A stretch of 64,000 nt of DNA from Spirometra erinaceieuropaei (lineage: Eukaryota; Platyhelminthes; Cestoda; Diphyllobothriidea; Diphyllobothriidae), in NCBI GenBank assembly GCA_902702965.1, contig CACRXP010000065.1:1693352-1757351 (forward strand). The letters run 5' to 3'. Below are positions 1-11,639 of the stretch, in pieces. A model generated the notes under the pieces. It saw nothing but the letters and a program-made list of their open reading frames with translations. It had not been told where the DNA came from and searched no databases. Numbering within the stretch: position 1 is the first letter of the stretch; each line of letters begins with the position of its first letter. The position numbers and the translations under genes are program-made.

Positions 1-32
1 GGTTAAAGGTCAGGGTTAGGCTTAGGGGAAAG
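1..32 (+). repeat. Possible degenerate telomere-like repeat at the left edge
   Basis: GGTTAAAGGTCAGGGTTAGG and CTTAGGGG resemble the block at 20.2 kb. The window edge cuts it, so its extent is unknown. Confidence 0.25.
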
Positions 33-250
33 TGCAACTATTTCCAAACCACTCAAAACACAACCGCTCATATTAATCAGACAAACCTCGATGTGGAGAA
101 GGACAGACTGACTTTATTCAAGTCGACGAATGAACCGCAACTATATAGAAAGAGATCAGGTGGATTCAGGTTGCTAGTCAAGGTCTTTCTGAGTAGTTCT
201 TTGTCAAGTCAACTCCGTCGACATGTCTGATTTTGTTTTTTTGTTGGAAG

Positions 251-411
251 TTTGGAAAACGGACTGCAAAGACGCCAGCATGACCCTAGAACACGCAAGC
301 CCCGTAACGGCCGTCTGCCTTTCGGGCGGTATCTGCGTGACGGGAGAACTGACCGGCCAGCTAACAATTTGGCAGTTGCTATGGCGATCAGGCATAGGAC
401 AAATAATGAAG
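251..411 (+). CDS. WD40 gene, first exon in the window (internal)
   Basis: A pyrimidine-rich tract ending in TTGGAAG precedes the exon, and the exon ends AATGAAG before the donor GTGAGT at 412. The first base completes nothing by itself: the exon starts at codon position 2, so an upstream exon must exist left of the window. It encodes the end of one WD blade (VWKTDCKDASMTLE), then a blade with HASPVTAVCLSGG and GELTGQLTIWQL. The methionine inside this exon is not a good start, because the WD signature already begins before it. The exon ends in phase 0. Confidence 0.7.
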
Positions 412-2339
412 GTGAGTGTTTATTGTGTGTGTGTATGTGTGTATGCGAACTTTCTGCGGGCTCTTGGAGTACTTCCACAGGATGTCCCGGCGACGCGAGC
501 CAATTACCAGCCTGTAGTAGTCATCCCTTAAGCTTCTAAAAGTGAAATAGCCAGGAACACGATTTGACCTTTAGAAACCGAGCTAATTTTCGTTTTCGGT
601 ACTTGAGGTGGAAGGAGCGGCAACGTAATCATTACTCGTAAAGTTTATTTTTATTTCGCTTTGTGCGACGTTTCTAACGATCTGAATGTTAACTGGCGTG
701 AAAAGTAAGATGCAGAAGTCAGTTCTATCTAACCGTGGATTATGATATGCATCTGAACCCATAAATCATGGCCTGAATTTCGCAATACCTGTGTACACGG
801 AACATATTCTCAGTATGCGTTGTCTTTCTATTGATAACGTCTCCAGCCCTCTGAAAATATGTCATTCCGGGAGAACTCACTAATTAAGTGGTAGTTCTTG
901 TCTTTTTGGGGTTTTCGCAAATGAAAGTGTAAAAGTTCATTGTTGTGGCATTTTTTGAAAAATACGAGGCTTAATACAAGCAAAATCAACATTTTTGAAG
1001 TAAAATGCATTGGGTCAAAAGGTTCTACTTGAAATACCCTTCGGAGTTTCTTGTTCATGGACAAGACGAGTGTATTCAACATACGAACTAACTTTCTACA
1101 GACGGGACATAAGTGAAAGCCTCTCCACATCATACATAAAGCAAACTTTTTTTTACCGGAAAGTTCCTTCTTGCGGATATGGAAAAGTCGTGCCAAATGT
1201 CGGAGTATACCATCGAACTGCAAAGTGACGCGTGTCGCGGACTCGAACCGAGCACCTGATTGAGACCAGCCAGTTGTGTAGACCTCCACGCGACTGCCGC
1301 ATGTTCAGAGAGGAACTCTTAAAACCCATCTATTTTTTCCTCGATTGAATTATGTAGAATATTTAAGTAATGATTGTAGGATGCTTGCTTCCAACATGAA
1401 GTAATTATAAGTTAGAATTATGGATGAGTTTATCAACAGGACCAAACGGAGTAGAGTAATTATCACTCCGCACATGGGATCCCCAGGAAGGAAATATGCA
1501 ATGTGTAAGCCACCAGTAAACAGCCGTCTGATGGAGTTTCTCAAAGTACAAAAGAATAGAAAAAAGGCGACTTGAAGGTCCACAGGATGGAGGGGAGGTT
1601 CGCCAGGATCTCCAGAGGAAGATGCCAGACTCGACTGAAGTGCATTTTCAACCACAAAATTAAAGTCACGAAGATGTACCGACAAAAAGTGGGCAAAGAT
1701 AGGGCCAAGGACCTCCAAATAACTTGAGTTAGCCTGTGGAACGCGTCATGCGTTGAATGGTGGTTTTACGGGTGGGGCAGCACACAGGACGGAAGGCAAG
1801 CAGACCCAGAAAATAGTTAAATTTTTGCGCGAAATTCTTATCGTAAGCTGTCGCTTGGCAGAGCAAGTGGGCACGATAATTAAAAAGTAGACAAAAAGCA
1901 ATTTGCAAAAAATAACTAGTTCTGAATAAAGCACCTCTGGGAAGTTAACATTTAGTCATAAAGAGAAGGAGATTTCAAAGAATGCGAACGGAGAATAATA
2001 AGTGGTGTTTATAGTCAGTGAATTTTATTGTATATTTTTGGACTTCCCATCTACTTGAGGGGCCTACACTCCACCGTGGCCAAAGAATGTAACAGAACGC
2101 GACAAAACGAGCCGGACGAAAACAGACCCTGAACAGTATACGCATTTAGAGCCTAGTTTAGGGGAGATGTCAAAATAGCAGTGGATCCAAGATGAAACTA
2201 GCTACCGTTACAAATTCCCGTATTAACCCCAATTAGGGAAACCTCAGTGTCGGCAAGTTCAATTACTGTACAGAGCCCTGTGGATGGAGGCACTTAAGAT
2301 CGGTCGCAATGCATAACCATCCGTGATTTTGCAGCAGTA
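412..2339. other. Intron sequence, mostly featureless
   Basis: Part of the intron after the first WD40 exon. Apart from a TG-rich run near 425-445 and the tRNA-like piece at 1233-1295, I see no supportable feature. Confidence 0.5.
1233..1295 (-). repeat. tRNA-like sequence, possibly a SINE head or degenerate tRNA
   Basis: On the minus strand a perfect B-box-like GGTTCGAGTCC (1239-1249) precedes CGCGAC, which pairs with GTCGCG (1289-1294) as an acceptor stem would. Only about 62 bases lie between the ends, too short for a normal tRNA, and the D arm is incomplete. Confidence 0.3.
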
Positions 2340-3645
2340 ATGAAGGATAAACTGCGCAGGAAAAAAAATGAACCGACAGCACGGCCATCACCCTATCAGC
2401 CATCACCAGTCAGTAGAAAAGAGAGGAATGTCCGGCAAGGGCCGCTGCATCATGATTCGGGGTTTAGCCGAGTCCCACGTCTACACCTCGGACGAACGAA
2501 TCGCTGCAGACTTAACGCGATTTCAGGAACTCTTCAACAAAATGCTTCAGTTATTGGATGGAATGACCATTCTAAAGGACTTTCATCTTGGAAACCGTTC
2601 AAACGTCACTCCACAGACACGACCATGACCTCTAAAAAACTCCTGGACAGCAATAAACGGGCGAAACTAATCTTAAGTCGGGAAGGAGAGGGGTCGAGCA
2701 CCGGAACATTTTGTTAATTGTACTGAGTTTTCGAACTCATGCAGGAGTTCATCGTCAGAGGCGACGAGGCGACACATTATCACAAGTGGCCGCTCACACC
2801 GACGAAATGGGTCGCGAGTTTAACTTTGCAGCCACCAAAATAACCGCCCACGCCAGAAACAAAACAGGCCGGGAATCGATTGAAGCTTGGGCCTCATATG
2901 AGAACTCAGCCGATCGATTTATCGATCTGGCGCCGGCGTACAAAGCGCTGCGCAGTCACCTCCACAGAACCGAACCCGTTTGACTGACCACACACCTGCA
3001 CCAGTAGAGGGTGTCAAGGTTGTAAATGGATCTCTAATGCACTCTAAATCCGCATTCATGTATACTAACGCGCAAAGTGCACTGTCTAAAGTGTACAGAC
3101 TCCGAAACCGTATCCGTGACCTCTACTCAGACGTTGTCCTGGTAACAAAAACAGATTGACAGGTTGACGGCGGGGAACTTGTACTGCCTGGATTCCAACC
3201 CGGCGAACGTCGACTGTTCTGAATCAGCACTCAACCAGCAGTTTCCGCGTACTGCTGGCGTTCACTCCTCACTTCACGTTTACCACTAGAGTTCGCGAAG
3301 GCCAGCAGATGGATTGACTTGACCTTGTGTTCACAAACTCGGCCGACTACATTGACATAGTTAATCGTCTACCTTATTAGGTCAGAGCACTCATCTGGCT
3401 CTCGTCTGGAACTTCACCCTATTCTCGGTGCCTACCCAACCGCCTGATCTCCAACTAATTATCTAGCATGGTGATTTTAAGCAGATGAGAAATGTACTTC
3501 GTTTTATGGGTTAAGTATCGAGGAAGTTTGGGGCCAAATAAAAGAGATGGTTCACCGATACAAGTTAAGATGCGAGTCCCAGGAACTAGTTGACATGAAG
3601 TAGAAGCGATCGCCGAAAATGAGTACGAATTACTGAACAAACATC
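2340..3645 (+). mobile_element. CR1-like non-LTR retrotransposon remnant
   Basis: The first part (2368-2630) reads RCIMIRGLAESHVYTSDERI and ADLTRFQELFNKML, reminiscent of flatworm non-LTR ORF1. After the nested Penelope piece, 3030-3170 reads YTNAQSALSKVYRLRNRIRD and SDVVLVTKTD, the start of an AP-type endonuclease domain. Later fragments in shifted frames include LVFTNSADYIDIVNRL and FYGLSIEEVWGQIKEMV. Stops and frameshifts throughout make it a dead relic. Confidence 0.55.
2730..2990 (+). mobile_element. Penelope-like GIY-YIG C-terminal fragment
   Basis: The frame reads RRGDTLSQVAAHTDEMGREF, NFAATKITAHARNKTGRE and IEAWASYENSADRF, aligning with the nuclease C-terminus at 42640-42800. It lies between two pieces of a CR1-like element, so it is probably a nested insertion. 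Confidence 0.6.
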
Positions 3646-3947
3646 CATAAGTTTCAGCGAAAAAACTGCATAATCGTCACGAACTACCGATAGGCGATCA
3701 GTAGCACACACATTTTGGGCTATTCACGTACTGCCAGTATTGTTGTTGGCCAAAAGCATATGCGCGTCTTTCGTAGATTTCGTTTCGCTAGTAGAGGTCC
3801 GAGAGATTATCTTATCGCTACAGCTTCAATGTGGTTGCCTGTATTCTAAGACGAACATTGATCGATTTCTCTTATCACTGACATGTTTTTTCTTCTATCC
3901 CCTTCCCATGTAATCGTACTGGACCGAGGAGGGTTTGTCGAAAGCGA

Positions 3948-5265
3948 CAGTGCGTGACCTGACTCATGAAGGATGTCGGAATTTACGATTGATTGCAAAT
4001 CACTCGCATACCGACACCATTTCATGAGTCCAATGTCTATGTTAATTGAGTACAAGTTTGAAAGAATTAAAAACAAAAGAAATATTAAAGGCAGTGTTGC
4101 GTTGTTTAGAAATGCCGATTTTTAGAAAATCACAATATCCCGAAAACGGCAGAAATGACTGTTATTCAGTAAACTTCGTTTTTAAACGCAAAGAATGTGT
4201 TCCCATACTAAAAACGTAGTAAATATGAAAGCACAAATAAAAACGTTTAACGGTAGTGTTTCTGTGAAAGCTACATCAAAATGTCCTTTGCAAATTAGCG
4301 TGATTTCATATATGGTGGTTTGTCAACAGCCTACATTCTGAGTATAGATTCAAAAACAGTTTTCCAGGGATTCATGGTATTTTTTACTCGGTTTAGTTAA
4401 ATGAGACGGAGTTCAACATGAGAAACAGAATTTTTCTTGATTTCACTAGTAGAAACGTCCTAGGGACAAACGTTTTCATAAGGCGACATGCTGCCAGGCC
4501 GATCGATGTCTACTAAATTTAAATAAAACTGACAGGCGTGATCGTAAACATACCATTTTGTGTTCACCGAGAGAAAGTTTCTTCCGTTAAATAAATTTAC
4601 ACTTTCTGTTCGTTTTGGACTACGCTGAGTTTCACATCGGCCCTGAAATCTTGCTGAATACTTCATGATTTTCAGTGTTTTCACTCAATTGTCCATAAAG
4701 ACAGTTTCTGAATTATACGTGTGTTAAAAACTCCAAAATACCATAACTCCTGAAGGCATTCACTGAATAAGCGAGTGTTTGGGAGCTGCTTTTCACAAAG
4801 AACGTCGTTTGGTCACACGTGGAACTCATTCAAACATCAAACTTCATTTTCGAAAAAATGGCTGACCACAACGAAATTCAGCAACGAATAGGTCAGCAAT
4901 TCCTAATAAGTTACCTCTTTGAAAAGTGGTTTGATACTGCACTCCGTTGACGGATCTCTGTACACTTTACATTTTCACACAGTGAGGCCATAAAATTTGA
5001 CACTTGGACATTTATTTCACGCTCGTATAGAATACTACTATTTTTCAACTGTGTTAACAAATGAATTTGCACGAAATTGCACGTCCATTTACGCCAAAAC
5101 GTACTAATATTTTGCCTGATATAATAAAGTAAACACAATTTCTGTACAAGAAAAGGACAGTTCATTGATTGAATTGGATGAACAAACAAAATGCGCAACG
5201 TTAAAGACGTCCAGAAATTCTTGTATCAGTTCCCGTCATCAGGTTTTATGAGATAGGCCACGTAC
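3948..5265. mobile_element. Non-autonomous TIR element, 1.3 kb
   Basis: The ends CAGTGCGTGACCTGACTCAT and (inverted) CAGTACGTGGCCTATCTCAT form terminal inverted repeats. The body matches the inverted copy at 52764-54655 over several long stretches. No transposase frame is visible. It fills most of the intron before the second WD40 exon. Confidence 0.58.
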
Positions 5266-5353
5266 TGAACGTATGCTCACCACCTCGCCTTCTGACAGTC
5301 ACTTTAGTTTAAGTTTTGGTTCATTTAGCCAATTTTGTCTGTTTCTACACTAG

Positions 5354-5496
5354 ACTTTGACAGCGCACTCTGCTAGGATAAATGCCGTTCGATTTGACGA
5401 ACTCTTCATCGCAACAGCATCTTCGGACGGGTACACGCGCATATGGGGCTTCGCCAGAGGAGTCAATCGATATCTCGCCAACTTCGGTCACCCAAA
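5354..5496 (+). CDS. WD40 gene, second exon
   Basis: The exon begins after TTTCTACACTAG in phase 0, matching the previous donor. It encodes a textbook blade: LTAHSARINAVRFDE, LFIATASSDGYTRIWGF, then ANFGHPK. It ends CCAAA before the donor GTAAAT, leaving two bases of a codon. The blade has the expected His-Ser, the Ser-Asp-Gly turn and Ile-Trp end. Confidence 0.78.
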
Positions 5497-5651
5497 GTAA
5501 ATTCGAACCCTCATTTGCTAAGCGCACATTCGTTTTTGCATAACTTTATTCAGTAAAACGACCAACCTTTCGTGGTAGAAGGACGCTCATCGATCGGCCT
5601 GTACGACCGGTGAACCCCCCCTTCCACCATTGATGTTCCCGATCGAAAGTG

Positions 5652-5835
5652 ACAGGACAACGGGCCCGTGGCACAGTGGTTATAGGCGTCAGACTTCAAA
5701 ATAAATGGTCACGACTTCAAGCCTCGGGTGTAGCACACTTGCGGGTTGGGCATAACTGACTGACGAGGGCTAATAAGCCAGAAATGACCATCCCGGTCTC
5801 CCTTGTCTTTGTCGGTAATACCATTCTGTTCATCC
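5652..5835 (+). mobile_element. tRNA-derived SINE
   Basis: An A-box-like TGGCACAGTGGTTATAGGCG and a B-box-like GGTCACGACTTCAAGCC are spaced as in tRNA-derived SINEs. The body continues with the shared TGACGAGGGCTAATAAGCC and ends GTCTTTGTCGGTAATACC. It lies in the intron between the second and third WD40 exons. Confidence 0.6.
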
Positions 5836-6504
5836 TTTAGTTTGGAATATCTTCTACACATTGGAAACTCGATATAAAGCTGGGAATCTTTGCTTCGAAA
5901 AATTGACAGCTTTAGTTCAACGAAATGAAGGTGTTTTCAGTGACACAGCAGTACGATGCACAAAAAGCATTCAATAGAAAATCCGTGCAACAGTTTGAGA
6001 AAGCACGTGTTAATTAGCGTCTGCCGTTGAGATTCTGTGCAGAAATTGAATCTTTCGCGGTAACAAATTACTCATGAAGAAAAAACCTTGATTGGAAGTT
6101 TGTGAACTACGCTTCTGGTAGAGTCTTTAGGGGGGGGGGCAACTTTTTTGACGTTAGCGCTAACATACAGTCCCCATTAAAAACTGTAAAAAAAACATCT
6201 GTTTGAGATTTCAGGAGCCAATGAAGGGCGGATTTTAGGCACTGAACTTCGAACAAGGCATAGAAAGTTATGGATGTGAGTAAACCTAGGTACGCTACAA
6301 AGTTAAAGGAAGTCTTTGTTATTCACTGTGGTTATTCACTTTTCAAGCAACAGTTCAACAACAGAGGACTTGCCATTAGCAATATCGCGCGTTTGATTCT
6401 AAACATCCATGGAAGTTAATAGCACCCTGCAACTAGATCATTAAATTTTTTATTCCTCTACATCGACCAATAACATGCCCTGTTTTGTTTTTTCTCCGAC
6501 TCAG

Positions 6505-6663
6505 AGGCGTCTCAAGCATACATTATGAAAACCTCCGTCTGATAAGCGGTTGTTGGGATGGAAACATTCGCATCTGGAATATCCTCAATGGGGACTGCCA
6601 GCGAATCATCAGGGGCAATCAGAGAGGAGATCCCATTCTCTCCTTTATTGCACTTCCGAAGAA
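6505..6663 (+). CDS. WD40 gene, third exon
   Basis: The acceptor is a strong pyrimidine tract ending CTCCGACTCAG. The first base completes the AA carried from the previous exon to give lysine. The exon encodes GVSSIHYENLRLISG, CWDGNIRIWNILNGDCQ, then GNQRGDPILSFIALPKK. It ends with two bases of a codon before the donor GTAATT. The order HPKG, ISGCWDG, GRGD-like motif and PILSF is what suggests FBXW10. Confidence 0.78.
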
Positions 6664-6964
6664 GTAATTTTTTAAACATGCAAATATCCAATCCGCTGAT
6701 GCAGAAGAGTAGATATTTGGCCAATAATTTTACAGAAAAATGACCTTTCGAGAATTGACAACTGAGGACGGAAGTAGTTCCTGGTAAAATTATTACAGTG
6801 TCTTAAGCGTCTGACGAATGTACTTGCAGCAACACTAGTTCATGCGGTGAGGTGAAAAATCTTGATACTAAAAGTTCTAGGTAACTGTGAGCGAACTTTG
6901 ATGTCGAATATGCAGGAAAATTATGTTGGGATACGGGAAATTTTCGTCCCCTTTTGCCTTGGGG

Positions 6965-7142
6965 CTTGATCTTAAACCACGCAGCCAGCCGCACAGTGAA
7001 CAGCAGTACAGACAGTAGTATAGTCAGCCATCCTTACCCGAATCAGGTTTGCGGAGGCCTGAGCCCCGATCGCGCGTGGTTTGGTCGTCGAGCGTTATTA
7101 AGTCCAACGCTCTACTAATTGAGCAACGGGCTCGCTATCGTA
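6965..7142 (-). mobile_element. tRNA-derived SINE-like fragment
   Basis: On the minus strand GAGCCCGTTGCTCAATTAGT then AGAGCGTTGGACTTAATAACG resembles the A-box half of a tRNA, but no good B box follows (GGGGCTCAGGCC at best). The downstream body differs from the main SINE family apart from AAGGATGGCTGACT. Confidence 0.35.
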
Positions 7143-8549
7143 TCGATTGAGATCAAGAATATTGGCCATACTGGAAGTGTGTTCACCAACGGCGGCTGCG
7201 GAACATGCTTGTCTATTATGCCCCCAGACAATCACACAGCGACTAGCAGTATAGCCAATAAACTTGAATAGCACTAGAAAAGACCATACGCAAACTTTGC
7301 AGTCATAATTCCAGAGAGATGGCATAAGCTTTACTGGCGTTGAACAGATTATCTGCTAAAGAAGTCGTGGGTTTCCAGATGCCACTAAGACCGGCTGTTG
7401 TTATATGAAAACAAAGCTACTTATAACATATTATACTATTAAAACAGTCTGCCACTTATAAGTAGCACAAATGAGCAGATCTACAGAGGCAAACAAACTG
7501 TTCAAATGGCGCCTACTGTCGGAAGATTTTTCAGTCTTGCTGTATTGGTAAGGCGGATTTAAACGTCTCCGGTCAGCTATGGCCTGACATCTTTTGGTAG
7601 GAAAACGGTTTGCACAGACCAGAGACAAGGAAACCTTGCAGTTTACTCAGCTCTTAAACTTTTTTTGTGCTCCTGAACGTGCACCAGACACCTGTATAGT
7701 CTTCCGTTTGAAATCCTGGAGATCAAGGACTACGCAAAAAGCATAATATTCCAGGCCTTTATTCGTGCAAAATGTGTTCAGCTAAAAATATACAATCAAA
7801 ATTCCATCAACCGCGAATAGTGCTCGGACACACTGATATCACTCTCATCCTCACAGCTGACAGTAGTCCTCATACTGCAGACGTGTTTAATTGTTTCCGA
7901 GTTGTTCAAATATTAGTTTCAGACAAAAATATATATGACAGGGAAAGATGGCGACCAAAGATCGCACAATACAAAAAATAAATGTACTTACAACTTCACA
8001 AGCAATATTCAAAATAAATCAACATAGCTCGGCAATATTCCGCGATCATAAGTGAACCGAATTCTGCTGTGCAAGTCGCCTTGGAGGCCGTCAATGAGTA
8101 AAAGTATAGCTAGTTGACTAACTGATGTGATATTTCTTAAATATTGAGTTATACTAAACCCTAAGGTTCATCCAGCTAAAGCATGAGGGCTTTTGGATTT
8201 GCGTTTTTGTTAATAAAGCCACTGTGTAAGCAGCCAAGATACATCATTTGTGCTGTTGGGCTTACTAGCAAAGTAAAGAAATGTTCATTGCTTATCCTCT
8301 ATCATGGAAAAACTCCTGCATCTCTACGTAAACGCCATGCCTTGAGGAAAGTGATTTTGTCTTAAATAATTTTCCGGGCACTGCGTAAATTCCATACACT
8401 GTAATTCAATCAGCCCCTGCTTGTACATTGTCTCCTAATTGCTCCTTTACTAAACAGACGGAAATCACTCGAAATAATCCACCATTACTGCTGAATCACA
8501 AACCTACGTATTTGCAACCTTTGCCATATTTGTCTTTTTTCCCATGTAG
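7143..8549. other. Intron sequence, nothing recognised
   Basis: Between the SINE-like fragment and the fourth WD40 exon. Short frames here lack any domain signal. Confidence 0.45.
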
Positions 8550-8912
8550 ACTAATTGTGAACACTCAAAGTGGCGTACTTCTCCTGAACTTTGACGTCGC
8601 ACACCCCGAGCTTGAAAATTTGACTGATCAGACAATTCCAGCTGAAAACGCAGTTCCCAGGGTAAAAGTACCACCGCCACCACCACCAAGTTCGCTCAAG
8701 TTGGCACCAGAAATAAGGAGACTGAGGGCTATCCTAGTAGGAGGTCCCGATTACCGCATCCTGCAACGATCGAACACTGTACAGGGCCGTTCGCATTCCA
8801 CAAGCGGCAAAAAATCGACAAGTCCAAGCAGGACCACTCCTGCAAGCTATGGAAACGCCAGCTTCGGCCTAAGGATTTCACCATCACTTCGCGGTACAAG
8901 TCGAACAACGAG
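8550..8912 (+). CDS. WD40 gene, fourth exon: end of propeller and proline-rich tail
   Basis: The acceptor CTTTTTTCCCATGTAG is strong, and its first base completes the split lysine codon. The exon opens with a last beta-strand-like segment, LIVNTQSGVLLLNFDVAHP, then leaves the propeller. The tail contains six consecutive prolines (PPPPPPSSLKL), a basic Arg-rich stretch, and a Ser/Thr/Gly-rich region such as KKSTSPSRTTPASYG. The donor is GTCAGT after AACGAG and leaves two bases. Confidence 0.72.
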
Positions 8913-10200
8913 GTCAGTTCGTGTGTGCGTCGCCGGTAGTGTTAGGGTTTTTCTCCTATTAATTTTGTTGATTTTTGTCTCTAGAACTCCCTTTGGCTGA
9001 ACTAGTAAGGCAACATATTTCTCTGCGGCGCCATATCACGAGCCAGGTCTTGTAATGCATCGCGGTGCACCAGAACATGTTGAAAGCATTTTATCTATCT
9101 TTCTGGCAAAGTATCCGAAGATTTACTATGTGTTTTCAAATAGACGACGTTTGTGCCTGTGCTCCGGGTTTTAGTATGTGAAAGCGATCCTTAAAAATGA
9201 GTCTAAAAATTGAAAGTCCCTAATCCTCCAATTGCTACCACATCAACTTCCAATGTCCCCGATAACAGCTTACTGCGAGAACCAGGACGCAACATAGTAA
9301 ACATGGTAGTTAATTCATGTAAGGCCTGATATCTAACTCCCAAAAGTCCCCGTAAATCTCTTTCGGCATCTTAAAACGCTTGTGCGGCAGTTAGGGAAGA
9401 GCAATCTGACAACTGCTGCCTTTAAAGGCGTTCCTGGTCGATGCCAATTCAACGACTTTAGAAGGAATTTGGGGTTTAAAATCACGATAACAAATGCAGC
9501 ATTTGAGTATAGCCTATTAAATGGGGCCAAAGAGGGACCTTAAAGTGGACTTTTGCACGCCACTGTGTTTAACTGCGTACGCGTTCAAAGGGAGATGCAG
9601 TTGTTCTTTTAGTTAAATTTATAGGCGTTTTAGCAAATTTTCATAATCCGTCGGCGGAGTTTAAAAACACGAGAGCAAGCGCTTGTCTTGTGTACAGCCA
9701 GCGTCCTAGCAACCTGCGTTACGGGGCGCCGAGCAGGAGCTGTGAGTTTAATTAAATTTGCATTAAATTACCCGCCTAACTTAGACCTATATAATTCACC
9801 AAATGCGATACAGCAAGCCAACTGTCCCAGCAGGACCTATTAGATAATAAATCTAGAAACCATCAGATGACCACCAGTCTAGCCTGTTAAATCGGTGCTT
9901 TTTGGCAGAATGGGATTATGATCCCGGCTCATGGTCGGGATATCTAAGACTAGGTAGTTAGAGCTTTGGATGTACGTGAACTTTGCACTGGCTGTTATGG
10001 TCTTGGACCTCAGCGGGTCCGCCGCACTGGTTTGCGATTTGAAGGACCTACATCTCCCCTGAGAACGAAGACACGGTCGAATTGCAAGAGGGTTTAAGAT
10101 CGGAACGTTTTGGGTCGTTTTTTGAATAAACACATTCCGATGATGATACTGACTCCAGCACCTAGATAGACAATGAAAATTCGAACAGCCTCGATGCTTC
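8913..10200. other. Intron sequence, nothing recognised
   Basis: After the fourth WD40 exon up to the foldback element; no conserved coding or repeat match seen. Confidence 0.45.
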
Positions 10201-11200
10201 AGTACAATGCGTGACCTATCTCATGAAATGATGGTTGAAATTCAGAAATGCGTTTCCGATTAGGAAGGATTACCTGGTCGCGGTTGTGACATTGATTATC
10301 TTAAGGCATACTCTGATAACATTTTGGACTCGGCAGGATGTCGGCTTTTAAATGCACTTCTTTTCAATCTCCTTTAGAAAGCGTGCTCGGTAAAAAATGA
10401 CTACTTAAGTAGCATGCATTTTTCCTATTGATTTTCGATGGTTTTGAAAATTTGAATATATCTTATAGAAACCACAAACAAAAATGTGCTTTCTTTTAGT
10501 CAATCAATAGAGAATCACGTCTTCTTTACATTTTATACTTAGGGAAGGAGTATAATTAGGTTTTAAAAAAGTTTCTAATTATGGGACTTTTTAAGACCGC
10601 GTTATGTCCATTTACACAGCATCGTACCTGGCTGTTTACCACTGCTCATCATGAAATGTACAACATGGTCTGCCTCCATTGCAAAATTTTATGGACCCTG
10701 TATGATATCTCTTTAACGACAGAAAAATATGGGATTTTCTTTACGCGGAACGCATGCACCTTGTAGATTGTAATCACTAAGCGCTAATGTAAAGAATGAT
10801 CAGGCTCCAAATTTTTCGGCAATTAGAAAACTTTTTTAAAACCTAATTATACTCCTTCCTTAAGTATAAAATATAAAGAAGACGTGAGTCTATATTGATT
10901 GACTAAAAGAAAGCTTATTTTTTGTGGTTTCTATAAAATATATTTGCATTTCCAAGACCATCGAAAATCAATAGGAAAATTGCATGCTACTTAAGTAGTC
11001 ATTTTTTACCGAGCACGCTTTCTAAAGGAGATTGAAAAGAAATGCATTTAAAAGCCGACATCCTGCCGAGTCCAAAATGTTATAAGAGTATGCCTTAAGA
11101 TAATCAATGTCACAACCGCGACCAAGTAATCCTTCCTAATCGAAAACACATTTCAGAATTTCAGCCAACATTTCATGAGATAGGTCACGCACTGTACACA
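10201..11200. mobile_element. Foldback (long inverted repeat) element, 1.0 kb
   Basis: Two arms of about 385 bases face each other (10201-10590 and 10815-11200). The outer ends read GTGCGTGACCTATCTCATGA on the right (inverted) and ATGCGTGACCTATCTCATGA on the left. Flanking words AGTACA and TGTACA mirror each other. The arms match base for base over long stretches, with few differences. No transposase is encoded. Confidence 0.7.
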
Positions 11201-11639
11201 TAGAGTGAGGATAAGAACTATTTAAAAGTACATTTGCTCCTTTTTATATTATAAAAGTGAAACATTACATTATCAAAACTTGATGACATCTTTTGGAGGC
11301 ATTCTAGCTACTCTATATCTAAATAATAGTGTACGGGGAACTCTCTCAGTTCTAAAGCGTTTTGAAGAAAACAGCTATTTAGCAGCTTACGAAACTTCAA
11401 CGTCTCGTCCAAATGAAACAAGCTAATAAGCAAACTTCCCACAGCGCTCACTCCTTTGATTTCATCGGTGAGGTGTTTCCACGCATAAAGTACGCCTCAG
11501 CATCAGCGTGGACGAGCAACCGGCAACAGCAGCAGCCTCAACACACACGGCAGTTCGACCGCCGATTCCGACGTTGCCCACCGTGTGCACAATAGCATGC
11601 TGAAGCAGGCACACTGACTCATGCGTGATTTAGCTTATA

